This document shows, in pieces, positions 7,588 to 16,852 of a stretch of 64,000 nt of DNA; position 1 is the first letter of the stretch; each line of letters begins with the position of its first letter. This stretch comes from CAXXOZ01 sp963676435 (GTDB lineage: Bacteria; Bacillota; Clostridia; Lachnospirales; Lachnospiraceae). The stretch lies in the NCBI GenBank assembly GCA_963676435.2, contig CAXXOZ010000018.1:124001-188000 (forward strand), written 5' to 3'. The notes below the pieces were generated by a model. The model searched no databases and had not been told where the DNA came from. It was given only the letters and a program-made list of their open reading frames with translations. The translations under genes were made by a program, and so were the position numbers.

Positions 7588-7610
7588 CAATGACTTTAAA
7601 AAAACTACAA
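7582..7610 (-). promoter_or_regulatory. Stranded ancestral promoter of the Crp/Fnr gene
   Basis: On the minus strand TTGTAG (7605-7610), 17 bases, TAAAAT (7582-7587). Removing the insertion sequence and one target copy puts this directly before the Crp/Fnr RBS. Today it would fire into the back of the insertion sequence. Confidence 0.6.
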
Positions 7611-7651
7611 GATATTGAAATTACAAATTTATTAACAATATGGCAAAGGGA

Positions 7652-7679
7652 TTGTAATAAATATAAAAGTATTTATAAT
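7652..7679 (+). promoter_or_regulatory. Promoter of the second lipoprotein gene
   Basis: TTGTAA, 16 bases, TATAAT, ending 40 bases before the TTG start codon of the next gene. Confidence 0.6.
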
Positions 7680-7719
7680 TAAAATATGTATTAAATATAA
7701 TTTAAGGAGAGTTACCAGT

Positions 7720-8799
7720 TTGAAAACCATAATAAGCAAAAAAGTCCTTATATTTATAGTTTTAATAGTTGTTTTAATTATTGGCTCCAGTTGTGGCGAA
7801 GAAAAAATAGAAGAATCTTTTACAGGTGAATGGCTTGCAAGTCAAAATACCCTCGAAGGTAGTATTTATACAGGAGATATAACTTTTGTATCAACTGAGG
7901 AGGGGAAATTTAAGATTTCCAATTCATTTAATACTATCAGTATGGAGGGGAATTATGTTCTTAAGGAAGATGGTAAAATTGAATTAGAATGTGAAGGAGA
8001 ATTCCTACCACCTTATTTTTGGGAATCCTCTTATTTAGATGAATATAATTATGAGTTTGTATCAGAGGATGTTTTTATAATTTCTTATTATGATAATGAA
8101 ATAGCTTTTTTTAGGCAGGCAGAAAGTTTATTATTAGAAGAGCTAAAAAATGATAATTGGCTTACGGGAAATGGGCTTGAAGAAGATAAAGTAATATATA
8201 GAGTGGAAATGACAGATGACGAAATAAATTTTTACTTATTAGATGGTGATACTATATTAAGAATTATTAATGGTAGAAATTTAGAGTATGATGAAGAAAA
8301 AAGTGAATTAAGGTTTATACCTGACACGTCAGTATATTTTGAGCCTCCATATATGTGGTATTCAGACATGGAGAAAGATATGAAAGAAATTTCTATTTCA
8401 GTAGAACTAGATGACAGCAAAATGGTTTTAACGTATAAAGATATTCCTATAACTTTTTATAATGATTTTATGTATATGACAGATACTGAGGCAGAAATTT
8501 ATAAGTTATTTGGAAATAGTTGGGTTTTAAATGAAGGTTCAAAGTATTACACATTGGATTTTCTGATGGGAGATACGGTTTTTGTATCCTGCTATGATGA
8601 AACAGAAAATGAGTATTTTAATGGTGCAGTATTAATTGATGAAAATCTTCATAAAATGAATTTTTACATAGAAATATTTAAGGATATTCCAGAATTTTTA
8701 GGTGGTCTAGAAAATGAAATAATCGTAGATTATGAATTTGAAAATGATACAATAGTACTTACAAGTGGAGATGAAACACTAGTATTGGAACCAAGATAA
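7720..8799 (+). CDS. Putative lipoprotein of unknown function
   Basis: This 359-residue exported protein begins at a TTG codon; AAGGAGA nine bases before it supports this start. A strong hydrophobic segment (residues 9-21) ends at GSSC (Cys25), a somewhat weak lipobox because Gly is at -3. The mature part is very acidic and rich in aromatic residues. It seems to hold three loosely similar units: FTGEWLAS near residue 35, LKNDNWLTG near 142 and FGNSWVLNEG near 267, each followed by strand-rich sequence with IEFY/INFY-like motifs. This resembles repeated beta-barrel domains of lipocalin-like lipoproteins, but I do not recognise the family. Confidence 0.82.
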   Translation: MKTIISKKVLIFIVLIVVLIIGSSCGEEKIEESFTGEWLASQNTLEGSIYTGDITFVSTEEGKFKISNSFNTISMEGNYVLKEDGKIELECEGEFLPPYFWESSYLDEYNYEFVSEDVFIISYYDNEIAFFRQAESLLLEELKNDNWLTGNGLEEDKVIYRVEMTDDEINFYLLDGDTILRIINGRNLEYDEEKSELRFIPDTSVYFEPPYMWYSDMEKDMKEISISVELDDSKMVLTYKDIPITFYNDFMYMTDTEAEIYKLFGNSWVLNEGSKYYTLDFLMGDTVFVSCYDETENEYFNGAVLIDENLHKMNFYIEIFKDIPEFLGGLENEIIVDYEFENDTIVLTSGDETLVLEPR

Positions 8800-8822
8800 A
8801 GATTTTTTAAAATGGAGGATTT

Positions 8823-9449
8823 ATGAATATTCAGGAAAGAATAGATTCAGGAAAATTATTTACAGGAACTGATAAAAGCCTTATTAAAAATAAGAAAAAA
8901 TGTAGGAAGATTCTCACATATTTCAATAGAACTAATAATAATAATTTGTTGAAAAGATATCTAATAATGACAAAACTTTTTGGAAATAAAACAAATGCTT
9001 GGATAGAACCTCCTTTTTATTGTAGCTTCGGGTATAATATAACTATTGGTAAAAGTACTTATATAAATTATAATTGTACATTTGTAGATGAAGGAAAAAT
9101 AAAAATTGGAAAAAATGTATTAATAGGACCGTCTGTGATTTTATCTACTGTTGGGCATCCTATAAATCCAAGGCTAAGAGAGCTTGAGTATGCAGAAGAA
9201 ATAGTTTTAGAAGATAATTGTTGGATTGGAGCAGGTGTCATTGTATGCCCAGGTATAACCATTGGAAAAAATTCAGTAGTTGGAGCAGGGAGTGTGGTTA
9301 CAAAAGATGTGCCACCAAATACTGTTGCATATGGTAATCCTTGTCGCAATCAAAGAGAAATAAACGATGAAGATATAAAATATTATCGAAAAGATAGAGA
9401 ATTAGTTGAAGAAGAAATAAATATGTTATTAAAAAGACGACTTAAGTGA
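8823..9449 (+). CDS. Hexapeptide-repeat O-acetyltransferase (maltose/galactoside type)
   Basis: This 208-residue protein has an N-terminal Mac-type helical region (NIQERIDSGKLF, residues 2-60) and a left-handed beta-helix of hexapeptide repeats (about 75-185). The likely catalytic His is in STVGHPIN (about residue 112). The C-terminal GNPCR segment is the usual acetyl-CoA loop. It matches LacA/Maa proteins, which acetylate sugars in the cytoplasm; the acceptor is unknown. It begins 23 bases after the lipoprotein stop with GGAGG before the ATG, so the two are probably co-transcribed. Its stop codon is in the loop of a bidirectional terminator. Confidence 0.92.
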   Translation: MNIQERIDSGKLFTGTDKSLIKNKKKCRKILTYFNRTNNNNLLKRYLIMTKLFGNKTNAWIEPPFYCSFGYNITIGKSTYINYNCTFVDEGKIKIGKNVLIGPSVILSTVGHPINPRLRELEYAEEIVLEDNCWIGAGVIVCPGITIGKNSVVGAGSVVTKDVPPNTVAYGNPCRNQREINDEDIKYYRKDRELVEEEINMLLKRRLK

Positions 9450-9470
9450 TTTTTTAAGTCGTCTTTTATT
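9431..9470. terminator. Bidirectional terminator between acetyltransferase and pyrG
   Basis: A 14-base stem (9432-9445 with 9454-9467) has A and T runs on both sides. The acetyltransferase stop codon TGA (9447-9449) falls in the loop. Confidence 0.88.
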
Positions 9471-9484
9471 AAAAATATTTAATT

Positions 9485-11092
9485 TTATTGTTCTGAATGT
9501 TTTACTGCTGCTTTTATAAAACCAAAGAATAGAGGATGAGATCTGTTTGGTCTGGATTTGAATTCAGGATGTGCCTGAGTTGCTATAAACCAAGGGTGAT
9601 CTTTTAGTTCAATCATTTCAACTATTCTACCATCAGGGGATAGCCCAGATAGTATCATGCCATTTTCAATTAAAGTATCTCTATAGTCATTATTAACTTC
9701 ATAACGATGGCGATGTCTTTCATGGATGGTATCCTGTTTATAAACATCATATGCTTTTGAGTTCTTATCAAGTTCACATGGATAAGCACCTAATCTTAAA
9801 GTTCCACCAATATCTTCAACACCATCCTGATCTGGCATTAAGTGAATTACTGGATGTGTAGTATTTGGATCTAGTTCGATACTATGCGCATCGTGATAAC
9901 CAACAACATTTCTTGCAAACTCAACTATCGCTAGCTGCATTCCTAAGCAAAGCCCTAAGAAAGGAATATTATTTTCTCTTGCATAATTTATTGAACATAA
10001 TTTACCATCTGTACCACGGTCACCAAATCCTCCTGGTACAAGTATTCCTGAAACATCTCCTAACATTTCGGCTGCATTTTCAGGATTAATTAATTCTGAA
10101 TCTATCCACTTAATATTTACATCTGCACAGTTAGCTACTCCTGCATGTCTTAAAGATTCAACAACACTAATATATGCGTCATGAAGTTGAATGTACTTTC
10201 CGACTAAAGCTACATTAATTTTTTTGTCAAGATTTTTACTATCTTCTACAATCTGTATCCAGTCTTTTAAGTCTGGTTTTGGACATTTTATATTCAAGCA
10301 TTCACATGCAACATCTGCAAGTTTTTCTTTTTCCATAGCTAGTGGTACTTCATATAAATAGTCAACATCAAGGTTTTGAATTACATGTGAACTTGGTACA
10401 TTACAGAATAAAGCAATTTTATCTTTTAACTGCTGATCTAGTTCGTATTCTGAACGACAAACTATTATATCTGCATTTATTCCCATTCCTTGAAGTTCTT
10501 TGACACTTGCCTGTGTTGGCTTTGTCTTCATTTCACCGGATTTTTTTAAAAAAGGAATTAATGTAACGTGAATTAATACAGCATTTTCCCGTCCCACTTC
10601 ATGCTGAAATTGACGGATCGCTTCTAAAAATGGTTGGCTTTCAATATCACCAACAGTTCCGCCTACTTCAATAATTGCTATTTCACTTTTGTTTTCTTGA
10701 AAATTTCGATGAAATCTGCTTTTGATTTCGTTTGTGATATGTGGGATAACCTGAACGGTTCCTCCTCCAAAATCACCTCTTCTCTCCTTAGAGAGTACTG
10801 ACCAATAAATTTTTCCGGTTGTGACATTTGAATTTTTTGTAAGACTTTCATCTATAAATCTTTCGTAGTGCCCTAAATCTAAGTCTGTTTCAGCTCCGTC
10901 GTCTGTTACGAAAACTTCTCCATGCTGTATAGGGTTCATTGTGCCCGGGTCTATATTTATATAAGGGTCGAATTTCTGCATAGTAACAGTGTAACCACGT
11001 GCTTTTAACAAGCGTCCAAGTGAAGCTGCGGTAATTCCTTTTCCTAAACCGGAAACAACACCACCTGTTACAAATACATATTTTACTGGCAT
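9485..11092 (-). CDS. pyrG: CTP synthase
   Basis: This 535-residue enzyme makes CTP from UTP, ATP and glutamine. The N-terminal amidoligase domain (about 1-265) opens with FVTGGVVSGLGKGI, the synthetase P-loop. The C-terminal class I glutamine amidotransferase domain (about 290-535) has the nucleophile in GLCLGMQ and the His-Glu pair in AHPEFKSRP. Length and motifs are standard. GGGAGGT lies before the ATG. It is the only reverse-strand gene between 7.4 and 21.7 kb and diverges from ftsH, sharing a 178-base intergenic region. I see no G-tract attenuator like that of Bacillus pyrG. Confidence 0.98.
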   Translation of the reverse strand: MPVKYVFVTGGVVSGLGKGITAASLGRLLKARGYTVTMQKFDPYINIDPGTMNPIQHGEVFVTDDGAETDLDLGHYERFIDESLTKNSNVTTGKIYWSVLSKERRGDFGGGTVQVIPHITNEIKSRFHRNFQENKSEIAIIEVGGTVGDIESQPFLEAIRQFQHEVGRENAVLIHVTLIPFLKKSGEMKTKPTQASVKELQGMGINADIIVCRSEYELDQQLKDKIALFCNVPSSHVIQNLDVDYLYEVPLAMEKEKLADVACECLNIKCPKPDLKDWIQIVEDSKNLDKKINVALVGKYIQLHDAYISVVESLRHAGVANCADVNIKWIDSELINPENAAEMLGDVSGILVPGGFGDRGTDGKLCSINYARENNIPFLGLCLGMQLAIVEFARNVVGYHDAHSIELDPNTTHPVIHLMPDQDGVEDIGGTLRLGAYPCELDKNSKAYDVYKQDTIHERHRHRYEVNNDYRDTLIENGMILSGLSPDGRIVEMIELKDHPWFIATQAHPEFKSRPNRSHPLFFGFIKAAVKHSEQ

Positions 11093-11199
11093 TTCCTATA
11101 CCTCCCGAATTGATAATAGTAATTATACATCCTTAAGGCAATTAAATCTAGGTGTTTTAAAGAAAAAAAAGAAAAAAGTGTGAAAAATATCATAAGATG

Positions 11200-11228
11200 T
11201 TGATTTATATTGAAAGTAAAATTATAAT
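11200..11228 (+). promoter_or_regulatory. ftsH promoter
   Basis: TTGATT, 17 bases, TATAAT, ending 42 bases before the ftsH ATG. Confidence 0.7.
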
Positions 11229-11270
11229 TAACAAAAGATATGCTAGAAAATATTCTGGAAAGAGGTAACT

Positions 11271-13178
11271 ATGGATAATAAACCGAATAATAATAAGCAA
11301 AATAATAAAAAAAGTCAGACTTTTATGGTTCTTATAATAGCAGTTGTTTTGACGCTTGTGATAATTAGTTTAATGTCAAGAGTGTATAGAGATGCTACTA
11401 CAACAGAGATAACATATACTGAGTTTTTAAATATGCTTGAGGATGGAGAAGTTTCGAAAGTTACATTTGCAGCAAATGGCAAAATTGTAATAACTCCGAT
11501 TCAAAGCAATCAAACAACAGACTTATCAGGAGCAACTATAACTACAACATATTGGACAGCAAACCTTTATGATGACAACTTACTTGCAAAAATCGATGAA
11601 ATAAATTCAGAAAGTAGCGATTTGAATAAAGTTGAATATGGTGGAGAATGGGAAAATACAGAATCATCAATCCTAGATTTCTTTATGTACTATATTTTAC
11701 CATTCCTTATAATATATCTTTTAATGTATTTTGTTTTTAGAAGAGTAGGAGGAGGCTCTGGTGGCGGAGGCATCATGGGAGTTGGTCGTTCTAATGCTAA
11801 AGTTTATGTACAAAAAGAAACAGGAGTTACATTTAAAGATGTAGCAGGACAAAATGAAGCCAAAGAATCTTTAACAGAAATAGTAGACTTTCTACACAAT
11901 CCTCAGAAATATGCAGATGTTGGAGCAAAGCTTCCTAAAGGAGCACTACTAGTTGGACCTCCAGGAACAGGTAAGACTCTTTTGGCAAAAGCAGTTGCCG
12001 GTGAAGCAAAAGTGCCTTTCTTTTCTCTTTCAGGTTCAGACTTTGTAGAAATGTTTGTAGGTGTTGGTGCTTCTAGAGTAAGAGATCTTTTTAAACAAGC
12101 TCAGGCCCAGGCCCCATGCATAATATTTATTGATGAGGTTGATGCTATTGGAAAAAGCAGAGACTCAAAATATGGTGGTGGAAACGATGAAAGAGAGCAA
12201 ACATTAAATCAGCTTCTTGCAGAGATGGATGGTTTCGATACATCTAAGGGATTATTTATTCTTGCTGCGACAAACAGACCAGAAGTTTTAGATAAAGCTT
12301 TATTAAGACCAGGTAGATTTGACAGAAGAATAATAGTTGACAAACCTGATTTAAAAGGAAGAATAGATACATTAAAAGTACATTCAACAAATGTTGCTAT
12401 GGATGAAACAGTTGATTTAGAAGAAATCGCCCTTGCTACATCTGGAGCCGTGGGATCGGACTTGGCAAACATGATAAATGAAGCTGCCATAAATGCTGTT
12501 AAAAATGGCAGAAAAGCTATATCACAAAGTGATTTATTTGAATCGGTTGAAGTTGTAATAGCAGGTAAAGAGAAAAAAGACAGAATAATGAACGAATCCG
12601 AGAAAAAAACAGTTGCATATCATGAGGTTGGACATGCTTTGATTACCGCATTAGAAAAGAACGCTGAACCAGTACAAAAAATTACTATTGTTCCAAGAAC
12701 TATGGGTTCTTTAGGTTATGTAATGCAGGTTCCAGAAGAAGAAAAGTATCTAATGTCAGAAGATGATTTAAGAGCTAGAATAGTAACTCTTTTAGGTGGT
12801 AGAGCGGCTGAAGAAATTAATTTTAAAAAGGTAACTACAGGTGCAGCGAATGATATGGAAAAAGCTACAGACCTTGCCAGATCAATGATAACTCAATATG
12901 GAATGTCAGAAAAATTTGGTTTAATGACACTTGAAACAGTAGAAAGTAAATACTTGGATGGAAGAAGAGCGTTGAACTGTTCAGATGCTACTGCTACAGA
13001 AATAGATATAGAAGTAAGGGATTTGTTAAAAGCATGTTATGAAAAAGCAAGAACTATGATTTCAGAAAACAAAGAAATTTTAGATAGAATTGCAAATTAC
13101 TTATTTGAAAAAGAAACTATCACAGGAAAAGAATTTATGGAAATATTCAATGAGGTAAAAGGAGATGACCAAAATTGA
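11271..13178 (+). CDS. ftsH: ATP-dependent zinc metalloprotease FtsH
   Basis: This 635-residue membrane AAA+ protease degrades misassembled membrane proteins and short-lived regulators. It has two membrane segments (about residues 18-35 and 137-156) flanking an extracellular domain. Walker A is GPPGTGKT (229-236), followed by Walker B IIFIDEVDAIG and the second-region-of-homology arginines in LLRPGRFDRR. The zinc site HEVGH is at 451-455. A Gly-rich linker follows the second membrane segment. AGAGGT is before the ATG. It overlaps uvrC by 14 bases, so the two are translationally coupled. Confidence 0.98.
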   Translation: MDNKPNNNKQNNKKSQTFMVLIIAVVLTLVIISLMSRVYRDATTTEITYTEFLNMLEDGEVSKVTFAANGKIVITPIQSNQTTDLSGATITTTYWTANLYDDNLLAKIDEINSESSDLNKVEYGGEWENTESSILDFFMYYILPFLIIYLLMYFVFRRVGGGSGGGGIMGVGRSNAKVYVQKETGVTFKDVAGQNEAKESLTEIVDFLHNPQKYADVGAKLPKGALLVGPPGTGKTLLAKAVAGEAKVPFFSLSGSDFVEMFVGVGASRVRDLFKQAQAQAPCIIFIDEVDAIGKSRDSKYGGGNDEREQTLNQLLAEMDGFDTSKGLFILAATNRPEVLDKALLRPGRFDRRIIVDKPDLKGRIDTLKVHSTNVAMDETVDLEEIALATSGAVGSDLANMINEAAINAVKNGRKAISQSDLFESVEVVIAGKEKKDRIMNESEKKTVAYHEVGHALITALEKNAEPVQKITIVPRTMGSLGYVMQVPEEEKYLMSEDDLRARIVTLLGGRAAEEINFKKVTTGAANDMEKATDLARSMITQYGMSEKFGLMTLETVESKYLDGRRALNCSDATATEIDIEVRDLLKACYEKARTMISENKEILDRIANYLFEKETITGKEFMEIFNEVKGDDQN

Positions 13179-14979
13179 TGAAGATTTAAAAAAATTACCA
13201 GACAAGCCAGGTGTATATCTCATGCATGGAGATAAAGATGAGATTATTTATGTTGGTAAGGCTATTAATTTGAAAAATCGTGTCAGACAATATTTCCAAA
13301 AAAGTAGAAATGTAACAGTTAAAATCGAACAAATGGTTTCAAATATTCAGCGATTTGAATATATAGTTACAGACTCTGAGATAGAAGCACTGATACTAGA
13401 ATGTAATTTGATTAAAGAGTACCGGCCTAAGTATAATACTATGCTTAAAGATGATAAAGGATATCCATATATAAGGGTTTCTATATCAGAAGATTATCCT
13501 AGAGTATCATTTACAAGGCAGGTTAAAAAAGATAATGCTAAATATTTTGGACCTTATATTAGCGCTGGTGCAGTTAAAGATACAATAGAACTTTTAACAA
13601 AAATATATAAAATAAGAACATGTAACAGGGTCTTACCTAGAGATATAGGAAAGGAAAGACCCTGCTTAAATTTCGAAATAAAACAGTGTTTTGCTCCATG
13701 CCAAGGGTATATTTCTAAAGAAGATTATAAAAAAAGTGTTGAAAATGTTGTAGAATTTTTATCAGGAAACTACAAAGAAGTTCTTAAAATGTTTGAAAAA
13801 AAGATGATAGAAGCTTCAACAAAAATGAATTATGAGGAAGCTGCAGAGTATCGTGACATTATAAATAATATAAAGAAAATTTCTGTTAAGCAAAAAGTAG
13901 AAAAAGAAAACCTTCAGGACAAAGACATTATAGCATATGCTAATGATGAGAACAGTGCAGTAGTACAGGTGTTTTTTATAAGAAACGGAAAACTTTTAGG
14001 CAGAGAACATTTTTATTTAAAACTTTCAAAGTATGAAAGTAAATCTTATATTTTAGAAAGCTTTATAAAACAGTACTATGCAGGAACACCATTTATACCA
14101 AACGAACTTTTAATCCAGGATAAAATAGAAGACGAGAGTACAATTAGAGATTGGCTTTCAAAAAAAAGGGGAAGCAAAGTTACTATTAAAAAACCAATCA
14201 AGGGAGAAAAAGAAAAACTTGTAGAATTAGCTAGAAAAAATGCTCAGTTAATTTTAACTCAGGATAAAGAAAAACTTAAAAGAGAAGAACGCCGAACGAT
14301 TGGTGCCTTAGATGAGCTTTCGAAAATTTTATCACTTGAAAATATAAAAAGAATAGAATCTTATGATATATCAAATATAAGTGGTTATGATAATGTTGGT
14401 TCAATGGTTGTTTATGAAAATGGAAAGCCCAAGAAAAATGATTATAGAAAGTTTAAAATAAAACGGGTAAAAGGCGCAGATGATTATTCAAGTATGGAAG
14501 AAATGTTAACAAGGAGGCTTAAACATAACGAGGATGATAAATTTTCCATATATCCTGATCTTATTATGATGGATGGAGGAAAAGGACAGGTTAATGTAGC
14601 TGTAAAAGTATTAGAATCCTTAAATATGTATATACCTGTTTGTGGTATGGTTAAAGATGATAATCATAGGACAAGAGGGTTGTATTTTAATAATAAGGAA
14701 ATTGACATTAAGAAAAACTCAGAAGCCTTTAAACTAATAACCAGAATCCAGGATGAAACACATAGATTTACTATAGAATATCACAGAAATCTGAGAAGCA
14801 AAGGACAGGTAAAATCAATACTAGATGATATTGAAGGAATTGGTCCGAAAAGAAGAAGAGAATTACTTAAAACCATGAAATCTTTAGATAATATAAAGGC
14901 TGCATCAATCGATGAACTTAAAGAAGTGCCTACAATGAACGAAAATACAGCCAAAAAAGTGTATGAATTTTTTAATTAG
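13165..14979 (+). CDS. uvrC: Excinuclease ABC subunit C
   Basis: This 604-residue nuclease makes both incisions in UvrABC nucleotide-excision repair. In order it has a GIY-YIG domain (PGVYLMH to IIYVGKA, about 12-90), a Cys cluster (TCNR, PCLNFEIKQCFAPC, about 152-178), a UVR helix pair near 205-235, an RNase H-like domain (SYDISNISG, MMDGGKGQ, about 375-545) and a C-terminal helix-hairpin-helix (IEGIGPKRRRELL). It starts inside ftsH. Its pairing with ftsH is unusual functionally and probably only an operon arrangement. Confidence 0.97.
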   Translation: MTKIDEDLKKLPDKPGVYLMHGDKDEIIYVGKAINLKNRVRQYFQKSRNVTVKIEQMVSNIQRFEYIVTDSEIEALILECNLIKEYRPKYNTMLKDDKGYPYIRVSISEDYPRVSFTRQVKKDNAKYFGPYISAGAVKDTIELLTKIYKIRTCNRVLPRDIGKERPCLNFEIKQCFAPCQGYISKEDYKKSVENVVEFLSGNYKEVLKMFEKKMIEASTKMNYEEAAEYRDIINNIKKISVKQKVEKENLQDKDIIAYANDENSAVVQVFFIRNGKLLGREHFYLKLSKYESKSYILESFIKQYYAGTPFIPNELLIQDKIEDESTIRDWLSKKRGSKVTIKKPIKGEKEKLVELARKNAQLILTQDKEKLKREERRTIGALDELSKILSLENIKRIESYDISNISGYDNVGSMVVYENGKPKKNDYRKFKIKRVKGADDYSSMEEMLTRRLKHNEDDKFSIYPDLIMMDGGKGQVNVAVKVLESLNMYIPVCGMVKDDNHRTRGLYFNNKEIDIKKNSEAFKLITRIQDETHRFTIEYHRNLRSKGQVKSILDDIEGIGPKRRRELLKTMKSLDNIKAASIDELKEVPTMNENTAKKVYEFFN

Positions 14980-15021
14980 TTTGCTATAATATTGCTATAA
15001 TCAGTATAAAGGAGGAAAAAA

Positions 15022-15948
15022 ATGCAAAGTGTAAAGCTAGATGAGGTCATAAAAAAGATGGATCTTGAAAGTGCAATACCTTCAATAGATACATCTAAAA
15101 ACGAAATATATGATTCGGGCATTAATATACCTTCTTTACAGCTGGCAGGTTTCTTTGACTATTTTGATAACAAGAGAATTCAAATTATTGGAAACGTTGA
15201 ATATGCATATTTAGAAAAACACACTCTAGAAGAAAGACTTAAATTGTATGAAGGCTTATTCAAGTTTGAAATTCCATGTTTAGTGTTTTGTGCAGGTCTT
15301 AAACCTGACAAAGAACTATTAGTTTTAGCAGAAAATTATAAGATTCCTGTTTTCACAACAGATCAATCCACATCTCCTTTTGTTGCCGAAATAATTAGAT
15401 GGTTAAAGGTTAAGTTATCTCCTAATATGACGGTACATGGAGTTTTGGTAGATGTATACGGCGAAGGAATATTAATTATGGGAGAAAGCGGTATAGGTAA
15501 AAGTGAAGCAGCAATTGAGTTGGTTAGAAGAGGACATAGACTTGTTACTGATGATGTTGTAGAAATTCATAAAGTAAGTGATGAAACATTAATTGGAACA
15601 TCACCAGATATAACAAGACATTTCATTGAACTAAGGGGAATAGGGATAATAGATGTTAAGGCATTGTTTGGGGTGGAGAGTGTTAAAGACACCCAGGCAA
15701 TAGATATGGTTATACGACTAGAAGATTGGAATAAAGAAAAAGAATATGACAGATTAGGTTTAGTTGACGAATATACAGAGTTTCTAGGAAACAAGATAGT
15801 TTGCCATTCTATACCAATCAGATCTGGACGTAACCTTGCGATTATTGTTGAGTCTGCTGCAGTAAACCACAGACAGAAAAAAATGGGGTATAATGCGGCT
15901 CAAGAATTATATAGGAGAGTACAGGAAAATATTGAAAGAAAGGGTTGA
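15022..15948 (+). CDS. hprK: HPr kinase/phosphorylase
   Basis: This 308-residue bifunctional enzyme phosphorylates and dephosphorylates the regulatory Ser46 of HPr and Crh in carbon catabolite control. The Walker A is GESGIGKS (residues 154-161). The HprK signature LIELRGIGIID-type block follows near 205. The N-terminal domain (about 1-130) is the usual MurF-like part. AAAGGAGG lies before the ATG. It starts 42 bases after uvrC and runs into glucokinase. Both possible substrates, the Crh-like protein at 19529 and HPr at 40028, are in this window. Confidence 0.97.
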   Translation: MQSVKLDEVIKKMDLESAIPSIDTSKNEIYDSGINIPSLQLAGFFDYFDNKRIQIIGNVEYAYLEKHTLEERLKLYEGLFKFEIPCLVFCAGLKPDKELLVLAENYKIPVFTTDQSTSPFVAEIIRWLKVKLSPNMTVHGVLVDVYGEGILIMGESGIGKSEAAIELVRRGHRLVTDDVVEIHKVSDETLIGTSPDITRHFIELRGIGIIDVKALFGVESVKDTQAIDMVIRLEDWNKEKEYDRLGLVDEYTEFLGNKIVCHSIPIRSGRNLAIIVESAAVNHRQKKMGYNAAQELYRRVQENIERKG

Positions 15949-15952
15949 TTTT

Positions 15953-16846
15953 ATGACAGGAGTAATTTTTGCAGTTGATGTAGGAGGCGGAACCATTAAA
16001 ATGGGTAAATTCACTGTTAATGGTGAACTTTTAGAAAGATGGGCTATACCTACAAGATTGGAAAACAACGGAGAAAAGATTTTAAATGACATTGCTGAAG
16101 ACATTAAAAAGCACAAAGACGAAAACACAAGTATTATTGGTGTTGGGATTGGGTTACCTGGACCGGTAACAAGAGAAGGTGTTGTTTTGGGATGCGTTAA
16201 TATTGGTTGGGGAACCTTTAATGTAGAAGAAGAACTTTCAGCACTTTTAGACGGAATTAAAGTAAAGGCAGGAAATGATGCAACATTGGCTGCCCTAGGG
16301 GAGAAATGGAAAGGTTCAGGAAAGGCTTGTGACGATGTTGTATTTGTAACTGTTGGAACTGGTGTCGGCGGTGGAATAATTGTTGGTGGAAGACTAGTTT
16401 TTGGAAACAATGGAGCAGCAGGTGAAATAGGACATATGCCTTTAGTAAGAGGTATGGAAGAAAGATGTACCTGCGGTAAAAGAGGTTGTCTAGATCAGGT
16501 TTCATCAGCTAATGCAATTGTTAAAGAAGCTGGTAATTTCTTTAATGCCAAAGAAGTTTTTGATGCGGCCAAAGAAGGTGACGAAAAAGCTCTTGCAGCG
16601 GTTAATAAAGCAACAAAATATTTAGGATTAGGTCTTGCAGCCATTGCATCTGTTACAAATCCACAAGTAATAATTATTGGTGGAGGAGTCAGTAAAGCAG
16701 GAGATTTCTTTATAGATAGAATAAAAGAAAGCTTTGAAGAACATGCTTTTGGACCGTGTAAACAAGAAGTAGAGATTAGACATGCTTCTTTAGGAAATAA
16801 AGCAGGAATTTATGGAGCAGCATCATTAATATTAAGAGGTTGGTAA
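15953..16846 (+). CDS. glcK: ROK-family glucokinase
   Basis: This 297-residue ROK kinase phosphorylates glucose with ATP. It has the N-terminal phosphate loop DVGGGTIKMG, the sugar-binding ENG/GND segment (AGNDATLAALGE) and the ROK zinc motif CTCGKRGC (about residue 170). GTGVGGGII is the second ATP loop. I chose the ATG at 15953 because GAAAGAAAGGG precedes it and because an upstream ATG at 15893 would add 20 unconserved residues from inside hprK. Its position next to hprK suits co-control of glucose entry and catabolite signalling. Confidence 0.94.
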   Translation: MTGVIFAVDVGGGTIKMGKFTVNGELLERWAIPTRLENNGEKILNDIAEDIKKHKDENTSIIGVGIGLPGPVTREGVVLGCVNIGWGTFNVEEELSALLDGIKVKAGNDATLAALGEKWKGSGKACDDVVFVTVGTGVGGGIIVGGRLVFGNNGAAGEIGHMPLVRGMEERCTCGKRGCLDQVSSANAIVKEAGNFFNAKEVFDAAKEGDEKALAAVNKATKYLGLGLAAIASVTNPQVIIIGGGVSKAGDFFIDRIKESFEEHAFGPCKQEVEIRHASLGNKAGIYGAASLILRGW

Positions 16847-16852
16847 AATATA

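Noticed and set aside
15893..15952. Upstream ATG for glucokinase
   Set aside because: It lies in the coding end of hprK, has no suitable RBS, and adds residues not seen before the DVGGGT loop in ROK kinases.
15907..16410. Reverse-strand open frame of 167 codons over glucokinase
   Set aside because: It is antisense to a conserved ROK kinase and its Pro/Thr/Ser-rich sequence reflects the reversed codon usage.
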